Source: Pseudomonadota bacterium
GTDB lineage: Bacteria; Pseudomonadota; Gammaproteobacteria; Berkiellales; Berkiellaceae
DNA: 64,000 nt
NCBI GenBank assembly: GCA_018242045.1
Contig: JAFECR010000014.1
Coordinates: forward strand, 7,449 to 71,448
Direction: 5' to 3'
The notes under the pieces are model-generated. The model saw nothing but the letters and a program-made list of their open reading frames with translations, did no database searches and had not been told where the DNA came from. Shown in pieces: positions 35,030 to 44,714 of the stretch (position 1 is the stretch's first letter; every line of letters starts with the position of its first letter). The translations under genes were made by a program, and so were the position numbers.

Positions 35030-36520
35030 TTATACTAGCTTTTTTCGTTTAGATCTTGTTAAATATTGATTGTTTAACGGAGCAGGTTGCTGCTCACAAG
35101 ATTGTGCTTGATTTTCAGCAGGACGCCGCTCTTGAGCAAAAGACTTCGGCCCAGCGTATATTAATGCTTTTGCTTGGCCAATCTCTAGTTCGGCCTTTGG
35201 TAAAACAATGGGATTTTTATTTGTTAAACGCATTACCTGAGGGAAAACCTCTAAAAGTTGCTTTTCAGTATATCCTTTTAATAAATCTCCTATTTTCAAG
35301 TATACAATCCCAATGTTTGCAAATTGAAATGAAGATTCGTCTCTATCAAAGTAATTTTTAAAATTTGTTACATTATGTATTTTTCTTTCTATACACTTAT
35401 ATAATCCCACAATTTGTGCAATGAGAACATCTGGTTTTGGAAAAAACTGAACCCAGTTGCCTATAATTATACAATGCGAAAATGGATTTTTATTCTGCAA
35501 CATATACAAGGCATCATAAGTAGATTTAAGATTAGAAACATTTAACTCCTCTTGAGCCGAATCTTGAGACTTTTGAATTACTGCGCCTCGCGCTAAGTAC
35601 TCCTTTTGCACTTCTCGATTAAAAGGATACAAAGACAAAGAATTCTTTTTGACACCATTTACTGAATATCCTATAGCTAATTTTTGAATAACGATACTTG
35701 AACGCTTCTTTGGCGGCGTTGCGTTACTATTAGAAGTTGTAACAAGGGCTTGAATTGGGTTATTGGAGTTAGAGGCAGTCAAATTTCTAGTTAATTTAAT
35801 ATATGATTTTTCTTTCATCTCCGATAATGGTGGGATCACTTCACCTATGGCTTGAAGATTAAGACTTTTGACCTCATATGAACTCGCTAAATTCTTTTTC
35901 AATTCAAGGTCTGCTCGTTTAACCAAAGCCGGAAGATATCCTTTATTGGCAGACTCTGTGAGTAGTTGGTATTCTTCAATATTATATTCAGTTGAGTTTC
36001 GAGTATTTCGCAAAAATTCAGCATAGTGATATTTTGCAGGAAAATAACTTTCACTTGATTTTTTAAGATATTCTCCGTCTGAATCTATTATCGACGAACC
36101 CAATACTGCTACTAATATCGCAGGTGCAAATCCTTGATTAAGTGCTTTATTAAAATACAACGCCCCCTTTTCCAAATTTTTTTTTTGTGAATAAAAAGTG
36201 AATAGCTGCATACAAGCAGGGGCAAAATCATTGTGTGCTGCTGCTTCAATGTAAGCAAATGCTTGTAAAGGATTGTTCGCTAATCCACCTAACCCAAGCC
36301 CAAATGAAATACCCATTCTGTATGAAAAAACAACATGATTATATTGAATTCGTTGTAATTCTAAATAGATACTCAATGCTTCTTTGTTCTTTTCTTCTTT
36401 TTCTTTTTTTAAGGCATTAATTAATTTTTCTAAATTTTCATCATTAGAAGATTCCATTTCCTTTTCACATTGCTGTAAACAAAAATCGAGATAGTATGTG
36501 AACAAATTTTTTTCGTACAT
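35030..36520 (-). CDS. Sel1-repeat protein, paralogue A (candidate effector)
   Basis: A 496-residue protein. The start at 36520 (MYEKNLFTYYLDFCLQQCE) is chosen because the neighbouring paralogue begins MYKKNL; an upstream ATG at 36574 exists. Residues 40-200 hold Sel1-like alpha/alpha repeats (GLGLGGLANNPLQAFAYIEA, KGALYFNKALNQGFAPA). A polar linker follows. A C-terminal domain of about 110 residues (ALYMLQNKNPFSHCIIIGN onward) is shared with paralogue B. The end is strongly basic, TRSKRKKLV. Sel1 proteins mediate host interaction in Legionella (LpnE, EnhC), but this protein has no signal peptide. Confidence 0.75.
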   Translation of the reverse strand: MYEKNLFTYYLDFCLQQCEKEMESSNDENLEKLINALKKEKEEKNKEALSIYLELQRIQYNHVVFSYRMGISFGLGLGGLANNPLQAFAYIEAAAHNDFAPACMQLFTFYSQKKNLEKGALYFNKALNQGFAPAILVAVLGSSIIDSDGEYLKKSSESYFPAKYHYAEFLRNTRNSTEYNIEEYQLLTESANKGYLPALVKRADLELKKNLASSYEVKSLNLQAIGEVIPPLSEMKEKSYIKLTRNLTASNSNNPIQALVTTSNSNATPPKKRSSIVIQKLAIGYSVNGVKKNSLSLYPFNREVQKEYLARGAVIQKSQDSAQEELNVSNLKSTYDALYMLQNKNPFSHCIIIGNWVQFFPKPDVLIAQIVGLYKCIERKIHNVTNFKNYFDRDESSFQFANIGIVYLKIGDLLKGYTEKQLLEVFPQVMRLTNKNPIVLPKAELEIGQAKALIYAGPKSFAQERRPAENQAQSCEQQPAPLNNQYLTRSKRKKLV

Positions 36521-36618
36521 GATGATTCCAAATTGGTTAATAATTCTACAATGCATCCTAAAATTTGAACGCATGTAAACATAAAATATAGGTACTTGTA
36601 AAGTTTCTAATTATAATT

Positions 36619-38487
36619 TTAGGTCAACTTTTTTTTCTTCCGATAGTTGTTTAATTCAGATCCTTTTTCACTCAATGTTTCAGGTTGGCTAGCATCAATA
36701 TTATTAGCTACTGACTGGCGTTTATCTCGTTGCTTTCGATCTAAATATAGTTGTGTAGTATTGAGTTGGCTGGTCTGCGTTAGCACTTGTGCTGGTAAAT
36801 TAAACGGTTTTGAATTTGTTGAACGCATTAATTCATAAAAAACAAATAGCAAATCTATTTTTATATTTTTTAATGCTTTCCCAATTTTCAAACATACTAC
36901 CCCTTGAAAAAGATTTTGCTCTACCTCAAAGAAATGTTTAAAATTATTTATTGTGTTTTGCTGTTTTATAATGCAAGCGATAAATCCTTGGATATCTTTG
37001 TCGGCGTACTCAACTTCTGGATAAAAAATAGCTTTATTTCCAACAATTTTAAATTTGAAAAATGGTCTTGAATTTTGTAGTAGATACATATAATCCATCG
37101 TTTGAATGACAATTAAATTTACAGGCACATTTGTATTCACAACCGGCACATTTTTATTTACAACCGGCACATTTTTATTTACAACCGGCATATTATTATT
37201 TACAACCGGCATATTATTATTTACAACCGGCATATTATTATTTACAACCGGCATATTATTATTTACAACCGGCATATTATTATTTACTGATACACTTGAA
37301 TTAATTGGTGGAATAGAATTAGTTAGCGAAATTAAATTGCGCTTAAAATGGTCAAATGCCGAAACCATGCTTAATTTTTTTTCGACTTTTTTGTCAGATT
37401 TGGATGAGTTCCAATGATAGACACCATCAACTAAATACCCAGCCCATTGTTTTGTGAACTTTATTGGTGCGTTTAACGAAATACCTGACAACGGTTGAAA
37501 ATTAGTATTGCTAGTTGAAGCCAAGGGTATGACCTTTCCATTTCCAGGAATTGTAATCTTGAGACGACCATTTACTTTAGTAAATCCCTTAGGAATAACA
37601 TTTGAAGCGCTAGAATTAACGGCATAGTTGCCAGTATCACTCGAATTATTAGAACTACTTAAAATAGGATCATTAGTCAAGCTGCTAGAATTTTTAGCAT
37701 TCCGTTGATAATCTAAATTCTCTGAAACACTCGGCGTCGTTGCGCTAAAATTACTTAAATTATTTGAATTTATATTAGTGTATTCTTGATTTTGGACGCT
37801 TGAGAGCAGTAATTCATTTTGATGTTGAACTGTGGTTCCATTTTGACCTAGCGAAACTTTAGCTAACGCTTCTATCGCTAGTTTACATCCTTTAGCGGCG
37901 CCATCTTTGACTAAAAGAAGTTCATATTGATTATACGTCTCCCCATTTCGAGCAAGTCGCAAAAACTCAGCATAGTGATATTTGGCCGGGAAAAAAGTGT
38001 CACTTGCTCTTTTAAGGTATTCTTGCGCTAAAGGATCTTGAATTTGGTTAAGTGCAGCGCTCAAAAGCGCCGGTGCGAATTGTTGATTAACTGCCTCGTT
38101 AAAATATTTTTGATAGCATTTCGCAGCTTCATCTGTCATTTCTTCTTGTTCAAGAATTTTACATATTTGGAGGCAAGCAGGTGCAAAACCATTTACTGCT
38201 GCTTTTTCAAAATACAAACGCGCTCGTGCACAATCTACTACTAATCCACCTAGTCCAAAACCAAAAAAATAGGCTAATCTATAAAAAAGGATATTATGTT
38301 GATATCCAATTTGTTCTAGTTCTTGATATAGTTTAAGGGCCTCTTTGTCTTCACCCTCATTTTCATTTTTCAAAGCTTTAACTAACTTTTCTAAATCTTG
38401 CGCTAAGACAACCCAATCATCCAATTCATCCTGACATTGTTCCAAGCAATAGTTAATAAGATATTTGTTTAAATTTTTTTTATACAT
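36619..38487 (-). CDS. Sel1-repeat protein, paralogue B, with NNNMPVV tandem repeats
   Basis: A 622-residue paralogue of the neighbouring gene, arranged in tandem with about 100 bp between them. Residues 1-200 carry Sel1-like repeats (GFGLGGLVVDCARARLYFE, AAVNGFAPACLQICK). A Ser/Asn-rich disordered region follows. Then come nine heptapeptides, six NNNMPVV and three variants (NKNVPVV twice, NTNVPV), before the same C-terminal domain as paralogue A (MYLLQNSRPFFKFKIVGN). The C-terminus is basic again (NYRKKKKLT). The repeat is encoded by a 21-bp minisatellite absent from paralogue A, so it expanded after duplication. The ATG at 38487 lacks a strong ribosome site. Confidence 0.75.
   Translation of the reverse strand: MYKKNLNKYLINYCLEQCQDELDDWVVLAQDLEKLVKALKNENEGEDKEALKLYQELEQIGYQHNILFYRLAYFFGFGLGGLVVDCARARLYFEKAAVNGFAPACLQICKILEQEEMTDEAAKCYQKYFNEAVNQQFAPALLSAALNQIQDPLAQEYLKRASDTFFPAKYHYAEFLRLARNGETYNQYELLLVKDGAAKGCKLAIEALAKVSLGQNGTTVQHQNELLLSSVQNQEYTNINSNNLSNFSATTPSVSENLDYQRNAKNSSSLTNDPILSSSNNSSDTGNYAVNSSASNVIPKGFTKVNGRLKITIPGNGKVIPLASTSNTNFQPLSGISLNAPIKFTKQWAGYLVDGVYHWNSSKSDKKVEKKLSMVSAFDHFKRNLISLTNSIPPINSSVSVNNNMPVVNNNMPVVNNNMPVVNNNMPVVNNNMPVVNKNVPVVNKNVPVVNTNVPVNLIVIQTMDYMYLLQNSRPFFKFKIVGNKAIFYPEVEYADKDIQGFIACIIKQQNTINNFKHFFEVEQNLFQGVVCLKIGKALKNIKIDLLFVFYELMRSTNSKPFNLPAQVLTQTSQLNTTQLYLDRKQRDKRQSVANNIDASQPETLSEKGSELNNYRKKKKLT
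37122..37285 (-). repeat. 21-bp in-frame minisatellite (NNNMPVV units)
   Basis: Eight ggca-anchored units, 21 bases apart, run from about 37122 to 37285; five are essentially identical (acaaccggcatattattattt) and three at the left end carry a T-rich variant. Coded on the minus strand, the unit is a multiple of three, so copy-number change adds or removes heptapeptides without a frameshift. Confidence 0.9.
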
Positions 38488-38573
38488 AACGATTCGATCA
38501 GTTAGAAATTTTGAAAAGAGAAAATCTCATATATAAGTAGTGAAGTCAAATATATGGAAAACATCGCAAGCAT

Positions 38574-39740
38574 CTATTGATGAACAAGACGATAGGTATG
38601 GTTAGCAATTATTTTCTCTTCATTGGTTGGAATTACACAGATTTGAATAGAAGCCCCTTCAGGGCTAATAATGGGTTTGTTAGATGAGTTTTTTTCGCGA
38701 TCGATTTTTAAACCAATCCAATTCATGTCTTGGCAAATTTTTTCACGAATAGCAGGTGCATTTTCACCAATACCACCAGTAAATATCAGCATATCCAACC
38801 CTTTTAATACTGCCGATAGTGCACCGAGTTCTCTTTGTGCTCGAAAAACAAATAAATCAACGGCTTCTTTAGCCGTTGGACTTGCATCATTAAGTAACAC
38901 TTGCATATTACTGCTTATTCCTGACACACCAAACAAACCAGATTGATGATAAAGCAGCTTTACCAGTGCTTCATCAGACATTTTTCTTGCCTGTAGCAAA
39001 AATAGCAAAACGCCAGGATCAATTGATCCACACCGCGTTCCCATTAAAAGACCATCTAAGGCTGTAAACCCCATCGAACTGTCTATACTTTGACCATTGT
39101 TGATTGCGCACATGCTTGCACCATTACCTAAATGAGCCACAATGATACGGCCGAGGGCTTTATTTGGCGCGATTTCTCTTAATTGGGTCATAATGTATTC
39201 ATAAGAAAGGCCGTGAAAGCCATAACGGCGAATACCCACATCATGCAGTTCTCGTGGAATACCAAATCTATCCGCAACTGGATAGTGCGTGCAGTGAAAC
39301 GCCGTATCAAAACAAGCTACTTGTGTTACTTCAGGATGAAGCTTTGTGATAACTTCTATTGCTTCAATATTATAAGGCTGATGTAATGGCGCAAAAGGGA
39401 TAAGTGTCTTAAGGTATTTTACAACTTCTTCATTAACGACAACAGGTTGTTGATATTTATTTGCACCATGAACAACACGATGACCAACAGCATGAATGGG
39501 CGCGCCTGTTGAGGCAAAATAAGAAAATAGAAAATCATAAAAAAAATTATATTCTTCCGGTTTTTTATATTCTTTTTTTTCAGCTATATTTCCAGCATTA
39601 TCAATAATCTTTAAAACAGGTGCTGAAGTAATATTTTCAATTGAACCATATGTATTTCTATTAAGATGCTGATCAAAATCAAAGGCAGCAAATTTAATAC
39701 TTGATGATCCTGCATTAATAACAATTAATTGTTTAGCCAT
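38574..39740 (-). CDS. ackA: Acetate kinase
   Basis: A 388-residue kinase that interconverts acetyl phosphate plus ADP with acetate plus ATP. Family motifs are intact: VINAGSSSIKFAAFD at the N-terminus, VGHRVVHGANKY, YGFHGLSYEYI and VAHLGNGASMCAI, with a C-terminal FTGGIGENA. It is slightly shorter than E. coli AckA (400). It is divergent from a depolymerase/phosphotransacylase operon with 123 bp between, so it probably provides the kinase for the acyl phosphate made there. Butyrate kinase is a related alternative, but the overall motif pattern is that of AckA. Confidence 0.9.
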   Translation of the reverse strand: MAKQLIVINAGSSSIKFAAFDFDQHLNRNTYGSIENITSAPVLKIIDNAGNIAEKKEYKKPEEYNFFYDFLFSYFASTGAPIHAVGHRVVHGANKYQQPVVVNEEVVKYLKTLIPFAPLHQPYNIEAIEVITKLHPEVTQVACFDTAFHCTHYPVADRFGIPRELHDVGIRRYGFHGLSYEYIMTQLREIAPNKALGRIIVAHLGNGASMCAINNGQSIDSSMGFTALDGLLMGTRCGSIDPGVLLFLLQARKMSDEALVKLLYHQSGLFGVSGISSNMQVLLNDASPTAKEAVDLFVFRAQRELGALSAVLKGLDMLIFTGGIGENAPAIREKICQDMNWIGLKIDREKNSSNKPIISPEGASIQICVIPTNEEKIIANHTYRLVHQ

Positions 39741-39863
39741 ATATTCTTCTCAGTTTAAAACTATCCAGCAAATGTTTGAACTTTTTTAAGTTAAGAACAA
39801 TCGACTAATGATATATGTTAAGATTATATACGAATTTGTGTTGTTCTTGGGCTTGGAGGACAG

Positions 39864-41180
39864 ATGCTATTTAATCAAGTTGACAATCGCTGGTTATATA
39901 ACATGGTTGATAATACACTCAGAGCATTACATCCAGTCTCTCAATATTATCATGACTATTCCAAGCAATTAATTAGCATTTCCAACAGTATGAATTTACC
40001 CATTAATTTACCAAACATGTCGCTAGAACAACAGCAAGAAATGGTGAAATATCCTCGCTACTATTTACGTTCTCTTGCTGGTACATTATATGTGTGGCAT
40101 ATGCTTATCGATACGTATCACAAACCCGAGTTTGGCATTGAAGAAGTTAAAATAGGTGATATTTTTTATGAAGTTGTTGAAGAAGTCGTAAAAAAAAGAA
40201 ATTTTTGCAACTTACTTCATTTTAAAAAATTAAACCACTCTAAAGAATTACCTCAAATCTTATTAGTTGCCCCTCTTTCTGGACATTATGCTACTTTATT
40301 GCGCAATACCGTCAAAGATCTATTACCTTTTTATGATGTTTACATTACCGATTGGAAAAATGCCAGAGATGTACCATTAACTTGTGGCTCATTCGATTTT
40401 AATGATTATGTTAAATATATGATTTCATTTTTGCAACATTTAGGCGCTGATTGCCATGTCATGGCAGTTTGTCAATCAACGGTTCCTGTGTTAATTGCAC
40501 TTGCCATGATGTCCACCATGGATGATCCTGCTCTGCCAAACTCTGTTATCATGTTAGGTGGCCCCATTGATACCGGTGAAGCGCCAACTGAGGTTAACAA
40601 ATTAGCAACAAACCGCGGCAAAGATTGGTTTAGCAGAAATGCTATCACGTTGGTACCCAACCGTTATCCTGGATATATGCGATTAGTCTATCCAGGATTT
40701 TTGCAATTATCAGGCTTTATGAGCATGAATCTTGACAGACACATCCAATCATTAAAACAAGCGATAGAGCAATTTGCCCAAGGCGATGAACAAAATGCAT
40801 TTAAAACAATTGAATTTTATACTGAATACTTGGCATCGATGGACTTAACTGCAGAATTTTATATGCAAACTATGGATACAGTGTTTCAGCAAAAGTTATT
40901 GGTTGACGGGCGACTAAAATGGGGGGGTAAATTTGTTCAACTTAAAAATATCACTAAAACAGCCATTATGGCAATTGAGGGCGAAAACGATGATATCACT
41001 GGTATCGGTCAAACTAAATCAGTTTTAACTTTATGTAAAAATCTGCCAGAAGATATGAAAAAATATATATTAGCACAAGGGGTTGGTCATTATGGCCTAT
41101 TCAATGGCAGTAAATTCAGAAAAATCATATTGCCCGAAATACGAGATTTTACCAAGCATCATCAAAAATCAGTACATTAA
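39864..41180 (+). CDS. Intracellular polyhydroxyalkanoate depolymerase (PhaZ-like)
   Basis: A 438-residue enzyme of the intracellular PHB depolymerase family. The N-terminal half has NMVDNTLRALHP and YPRYYLRSLAGTLYVWHMLI, found across these proteins. The nucleophile region is HVMAVCQSTVPVLIALAMM, where the family uses the Cys of the CQ motif. An Asp in EGENDDITG and His in GVGHYGLFNG would complete the triad. It should break stored PHB granules into hydroxybutyrate units. A strong GGAGG lies five bases before the ATG. The phosphotransacylase gene follows after eight bases, so both form one operon. Confidence 0.85.
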   Translation: MLFNQVDNRWLYNMVDNTLRALHPVSQYYHDYSKQLISISNSMNLPINLPNMSLEQQQEMVKYPRYYLRSLAGTLYVWHMLIDTYHKPEFGIEEVKIGDIFYEVVEEVVKKRNFCNLLHFKKLNHSKELPQILLVAPLSGHYATLLRNTVKDLLPFYDVYITDWKNARDVPLTCGSFDFNDYVKYMISFLQHLGADCHVMAVCQSTVPVLIALAMMSTMDDPALPNSVIMLGGPIDTGEAPTEVNKLATNRGKDWFSRNAITLVPNRYPGYMRLVYPGFLQLSGFMSMNLDRHIQSLKQAIEQFAQGDEQNAFKTIEFYTEYLASMDLTAEFYMQTMDTVFQQKLLVDGRLKWGGKFVQLKNITKTAIMAIEGENDDITGIGQTKSVLTLCKNLPEDMKKYILAQGVGHYGLFNGSKFRKIILPEIRDFTKHHQKSVH

Positions 41181-41188
41181 AGGTTATC

Positions 41189-42139
41189 ATGCACAAAAAA
41201 TTGCTCGATCTTGTTGAATTAGAAAAGGACTTACTTGCAAAAGGAAAAGCCGTACCTAAAATCACCATGGCCATCGTGCACCCTTGCAGCGCAGATTCAT
41301 TAAATGGTGTGGTCAATGCTGTTAAAGAAGGGCTTATCGACCCCATTCTGATTGCGCCAGAAAAAAAATTGCTTGCCATCGCCAAGGAAAATAAAATTGA
41401 TTTGACAAGCTATAAAATTATTAATGTACCCCACAGCGAAGCTGCTGCAGAAACAGCGGTATCCTTAGTTCATGAAGGATTAGCAAAAGCTATCATGAAA
41501 GGGAGTCTTCATACAGATGAATTAATGAAAGAAGTTGTGAAACGTGATAAAGGACTAAGAACAGGAAGGCGTATTAGTCATGTCTTTATTATGGCCAGAG
41601 AAACTTATCATAAACCATTTATCATTACCGATGCTGCTATCAACATTAACCCTGATCTGATGACTAAACGAGATATTGTCCAAAATGCCATTGATTTAAT
41701 GCATGTTTTTAATAAAGACTTGGTGCCTAAAGTGGGAATTTTATCTGCAGTTGAAACCATTAATCCCGATATTCAATCCACCATTGATGCGGCTTGTTTA
41801 TGTAAAATGGCCGACAGAGGTCAGATCACCGGTGGCATTGTTGATGGCCCATTTGCATATGATAATGTCATCAGTGCACGCGCTGCTGAAACAAAGAAAA
41901 TTAAATCAAAAGTGATAGGAGATGTTGACATCTATTTAGTTCCAAATTTGGAAGCAGGCAATATGCTTGCAAAACAATTGGCTTTTTTAACCAATGCACT
42001 ATCAGCCGGACTCATCCTCGGTGCAAAAGTGCCTATCGTCTTGACCAGTCGTTCCGATGGTGTTCGATCGCGGATTTTATCTTGTATCATCGCCGTGCTC
42101 ATGGTGAATGCCAAAATGACACATATTGATAGCGAGTAG
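41189..42139 (+). CDS. Phosphate acetyl/butyryltransferase
   Basis: A 316-residue acyltransferase of the Pta/Ptb family, exchanging CoA for phosphate on a short acyl group. Supporting stretches are KITMAIVHPCSADSLNGV, AIMKGSLHTDELM, RTGRRISHVFIM and ITGGIVDGPFAYDNVIS. Length suits the single-domain Ptb/Pta type; there is no MaoC domain fused to it, unlike some proteobacterial homologues. Downstream of phaZ in an operon and opposite ackA, it could turn hydroxybutyryl- or acetyl-CoA into an acyl phosphate for ATP generation. AAAGG lies five bases before the ATG. Confidence 0.88.
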   Translation: MHKKLLDLVELEKDLLAKGKAVPKITMAIVHPCSADSLNGVVNAVKEGLIDPILIAPEKKLLAIAKENKIDLTSYKIINVPHSEAAAETAVSLVHEGLAKAIMKGSLHTDELMKEVVKRDKGLRTGRRISHVFIMARETYHKPFIITDAAININPDLMTKRDIVQNAIDLMHVFNKDLVPKVGILSAVETINPDIQSTIDAACLCKMADRGQITGGIVDGPFAYDNVISARAAETKKIKSKVIGDVDIYLVPNLEAGNMLAKQLAFLTNALSAGLILGAKVPIVLTSRSDGVRSRILSCIIAVLMVNAKMTHIDSE

Positions 42140-42189
42140 TATACTCTTTTCCACTTTGCTTTTAGGCACCACCAAAGCGCACATGTACC

Positions 42190-42996
42190 TCAAAGTGTTA
42201 ACAACACACTTTCTATCAGTTTTCTTGAAATACTCATTTTATTTGGAAGAAGCGGTAAATTATTTTTGTTAAACCATTTCGCATCTTCTATTTCGTTGTT
42301 ATCAATTTGAATTTCTCCCTGAAGATATTTTGCTTTATAGGCAATCATAAAACTATCAGGAAATGGCCAGGTTTGCGTTGTGAAATATTCTAATTGTGTA
42401 ATTTGAATGCCGATTTCTTCTTGCACTTCTCGATGGGCCGCTAATTCGGCAGATTCACCTATATCGATGAAGCCGGCAATGGCACTGTAAACCCCAGGGT
42501 TAAAATGTGGCGATCTAGCCAATAATATTTCTTTTTCACGATAAATCAACACCATCACCGCCGGTGACATTTTAGGAAAAAGGATTAATTGGCACTGCTG
42601 GCATTGTTTTGGCGTTGATTCAAATACCGCTTGGAACTTAGCACCACATCTGCCACAAAATTGCGAACGATTATCCCAATTAAACCATTGATAAGCGCAT
42701 AAAATTTGGCTTTGTGCCTTTAAATCAACTTCTGCTAAACACGCCCTAATATTCATCACTTTGTGATATTGAAGTGTATTCATTGCTGAAACTTTACAGT
42801 GAATACCAACAATATCTTTATTAACATGGCAGGACAACATCACCAAATCAAGTTGGGATAGCGTTTGAGCAATCGATAAAAAAGGCGTAAAGGGGTTAAT
42901 GTTCACTAATAGTCCTTCATCAGTGAAAAATATGCCCAAATGATCGGAATATTTTTTTAGAACCAAGGCAATTTCTTGTGTTTCACGCATGTCCAT
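42190..42996 (-). CDS. nudC: NADH pyrophosphatase / RNA decapping hydrolase
   Basis: A 268-residue Nudix enzyme. A zinc site FCGRCGAKF plus CQQCQ precedes the Nudix box (GFIDIGE, then REVQEEIG), and the NudC-specific motif reads TWPFPDSFM (family SQPWPFPxS), with minor changes at the first positions. NudC cleaves NADH and removes NAD caps from RNA. The start is uncertain: the ATG at 42996 is used, while a TTG at 43011 would add five residues, and neither has a clear ribosome site. It lies convergent to the phosphotransacylase operon and divergent from the next gene. Confidence 0.88.
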   Translation of the reverse strand: MDMRETQEIALVLKKYSDHLGIFFTDEGLLVNINPFTPFLSIAQTLSQLDLVMLSCHVNKDIVGIHCKVSAMNTLQYHKVMNIRACLAEVDLKAQSQILCAYQWFNWDNRSQFCGRCGAKFQAVFESTPKQCQQCQLILFPKMSPAVMVLIYREKEILLARSPHFNPGVYSAIAGFIDIGESAELAAHREVQEEIGIQITQLEYFTTQTWPFPDSFMIAYKAKYLQGEIQIDNNEIEDAKWFNKNNLPLLPNKMSISRKLIESVLLTL

Positions 42997-43157
42997 TTCA
43001 TCTAAAAACAATTCATTTCATAACTGATATAATGAGTCTTTCATATAACACAATTTAGTTATTGAGCTTAATATATTTTAACAAATGCTTGTAAAAGTTA
43101 AAATTCTTGCTAAAATCACCACTTTGTCAATTAGTTTGCAAACTATCTGGAGAAATG

Positions 43158-44699
43158 ATGCCAGCCAATACCAACCCCTTGAATAACAATAACCATCATA
43201 ATATCAATGCCCATAACCATACTCACAAAAAAGTTGATCAAGCAAGTTTAAATCAAATTTTTGCAAACGCATCTAACAATAACAATTCTCTTTCACTTGC
43301 GAGTCTTTTACAAGATCAAGGTTACTCAACAGATATTAGCCACGTCTCAATTCACATGAAAGAAAACAATAAATTTGATTTTTCAAACTGCAAATTTACT
43401 GACGTTACTTTCTCGGGTGATTTTCACAACAAAACGTTTGTAAATTCCACTTTTCAGGATTCTCATTTTACCAAAGCTAATTTTGCTAATTCGACTTTCA
43501 AAAAAGCTACCTTTGATCATTGCGATTTCACAGATTCTTCCTTTATAAAAAGTACTTATGGATTCAGCAAGATTAACAAAGGAATATTCTGGGGCAGCGA
43601 TTTTTCAGACAGTTCTTTTTATGCTAATAAGATAAAAGATACTATCTTCACCAAATCTAACTTTGAAAATACAGTCGATATTTTAAATAAAATACATGAC
43701 GTACATTTTATATTTAACCAAAAAGCGAGTAGTGAATATTCTTTTAATAATGCCTACTTTCATGAAGTCACGCCAAAAATTGCTATCAGTCAAGATACAA
43801 CTTGGTATTCAACGCCCGTTGCAGTGATTAATGAATACAATTACTCGCCCATATCTATTCCTGACTTTGATCATAGAGTCGATGATTATTTACTTGCCAA
43901 GGAAGTGAAAACTGCAATAGATAGTATCAATACTCAAGGTTTAAATGGCATTAGTATTGCTCAACATGTGGTGCATTCAGATCAACCCATTATCAAAAAA
44001 ATTAAAGATTATGCTTACTCCATTATGGAAAAAACAGATGCATTATGGATCCCTGGTGGTCCTGATTTACATCCTGAATTCTATGGCGAAGAAAATATTT
44101 CAAGCTACCCTCCTTTTTCCTATTATCGAGAAATCCTTGAATTTTCATTAACTGATGCTGCGGTGGCCTTGCAAAAACCCATTCTTGGCATTTGTCATGG
44201 CTCACAGCTTGTCAATGTGTTTTTAGGTGGCAGCTTGCACCAGAATGTGGATGGTAATTCTGGCATTTCGCCCGATTTAGATATTCTCACCTATAAAGGA
44301 CCAATCGGCTCAGCGCTTGATAAAAATGGTTCTGTACTTGCACCAAGTTACCATCATCAAGCAGTTAATAGAGTGGCAGATTCTTTAGAAGTAGTAGCAA
44401 AATATAAAGATGTGATTAAAGCAACACAATCTAAGGACGGTACGCCGATTATGTTGACTCAATACCATCCTGAACATAAAGCAGATCAAAATAGCATTAA
44501 TATCTTGGATAGATTTAGTGATTTTTCGCTGAACAACGCTTTAAAGAAAGTAACTTTGAAGATAGCGGATGTTCTTCATATCGACAGTTCTTTTCTGAAT
44601 GAGGCAAGCCACAGCACTAATAGCCATCACCTAGTTGCCGCCCCTATCTTGCCTGCTGTTTTACCTGAAATGTCACCGGAAGTGGTGGTATTAGCCTAG
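43158..44699 (+). CDS. Fusion of pentapeptide-like repeats with a class-I glutamine amidotransferase (peptidase C26) domain
   Basis: A 513-residue protein. The first 50 residues are Asn/His-rich and disordered. Residues 70-180 are pentapeptide-like repeats with an aromatic every five residues (FANSTFKKATFDHCDFTDSS). Residues 215-470 form a class-I amidotransferase domain of the gamma-glutamyl-GABA hydrolase (PuuD) type, with nucleophile Cys in GICHGSQLVNVFLGG, YHHQAVNRV and the catalytic His-x-Glu in QYHPEHKAD. The end is hydrophobic/Pro-rich. All triad residues are present. Start codons ATG 43155/43158 follow GGAG. The natural substrate is unknown. Confidence 0.8.
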   Translation: MPANTNPLNNNNHHNINAHNHTHKKVDQASLNQIFANASNNNNSLSLASLLQDQGYSTDISHVSIHMKENNKFDFSNCKFTDVTFSGDFHNKTFVNSTFQDSHFTKANFANSTFKKATFDHCDFTDSSFIKSTYGFSKINKGIFWGSDFSDSSFYANKIKDTIFTKSNFENTVDILNKIHDVHFIFNQKASSEYSFNNAYFHEVTPKIAISQDTTWYSTPVAVINEYNYSPISIPDFDHRVDDYLLAKEVKTAIDSINTQGLNGISIAQHVVHSDQPIIKKIKDYAYSIMEKTDALWIPGGPDLHPEFYGEENISSYPPFSYYREILEFSLTDAAVALQKPILGICHGSQLVNVFLGGSLHQNVDGNSGISPDLDILTYKGPIGSALDKNGSVLAPSYHHQAVNRVADSLEVVAKYKDVIKATQSKDGTPIMLTQYHPEHKADQNSINILDRFSDFSLNNALKKVTLKIADVLHIDSSFLNEASHSTNSHHLVAAPILPAVLPEMSPEVVVLA

Positions 44700-44714
44700 A
44701 AAATTCATTGCCAG

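Noticed and set aside
37106-37417. Regular 21-bp repeats resembling a CRISPR array
   Set aside because: Units are contiguous without unique spacers and encode heptapeptides in frame.
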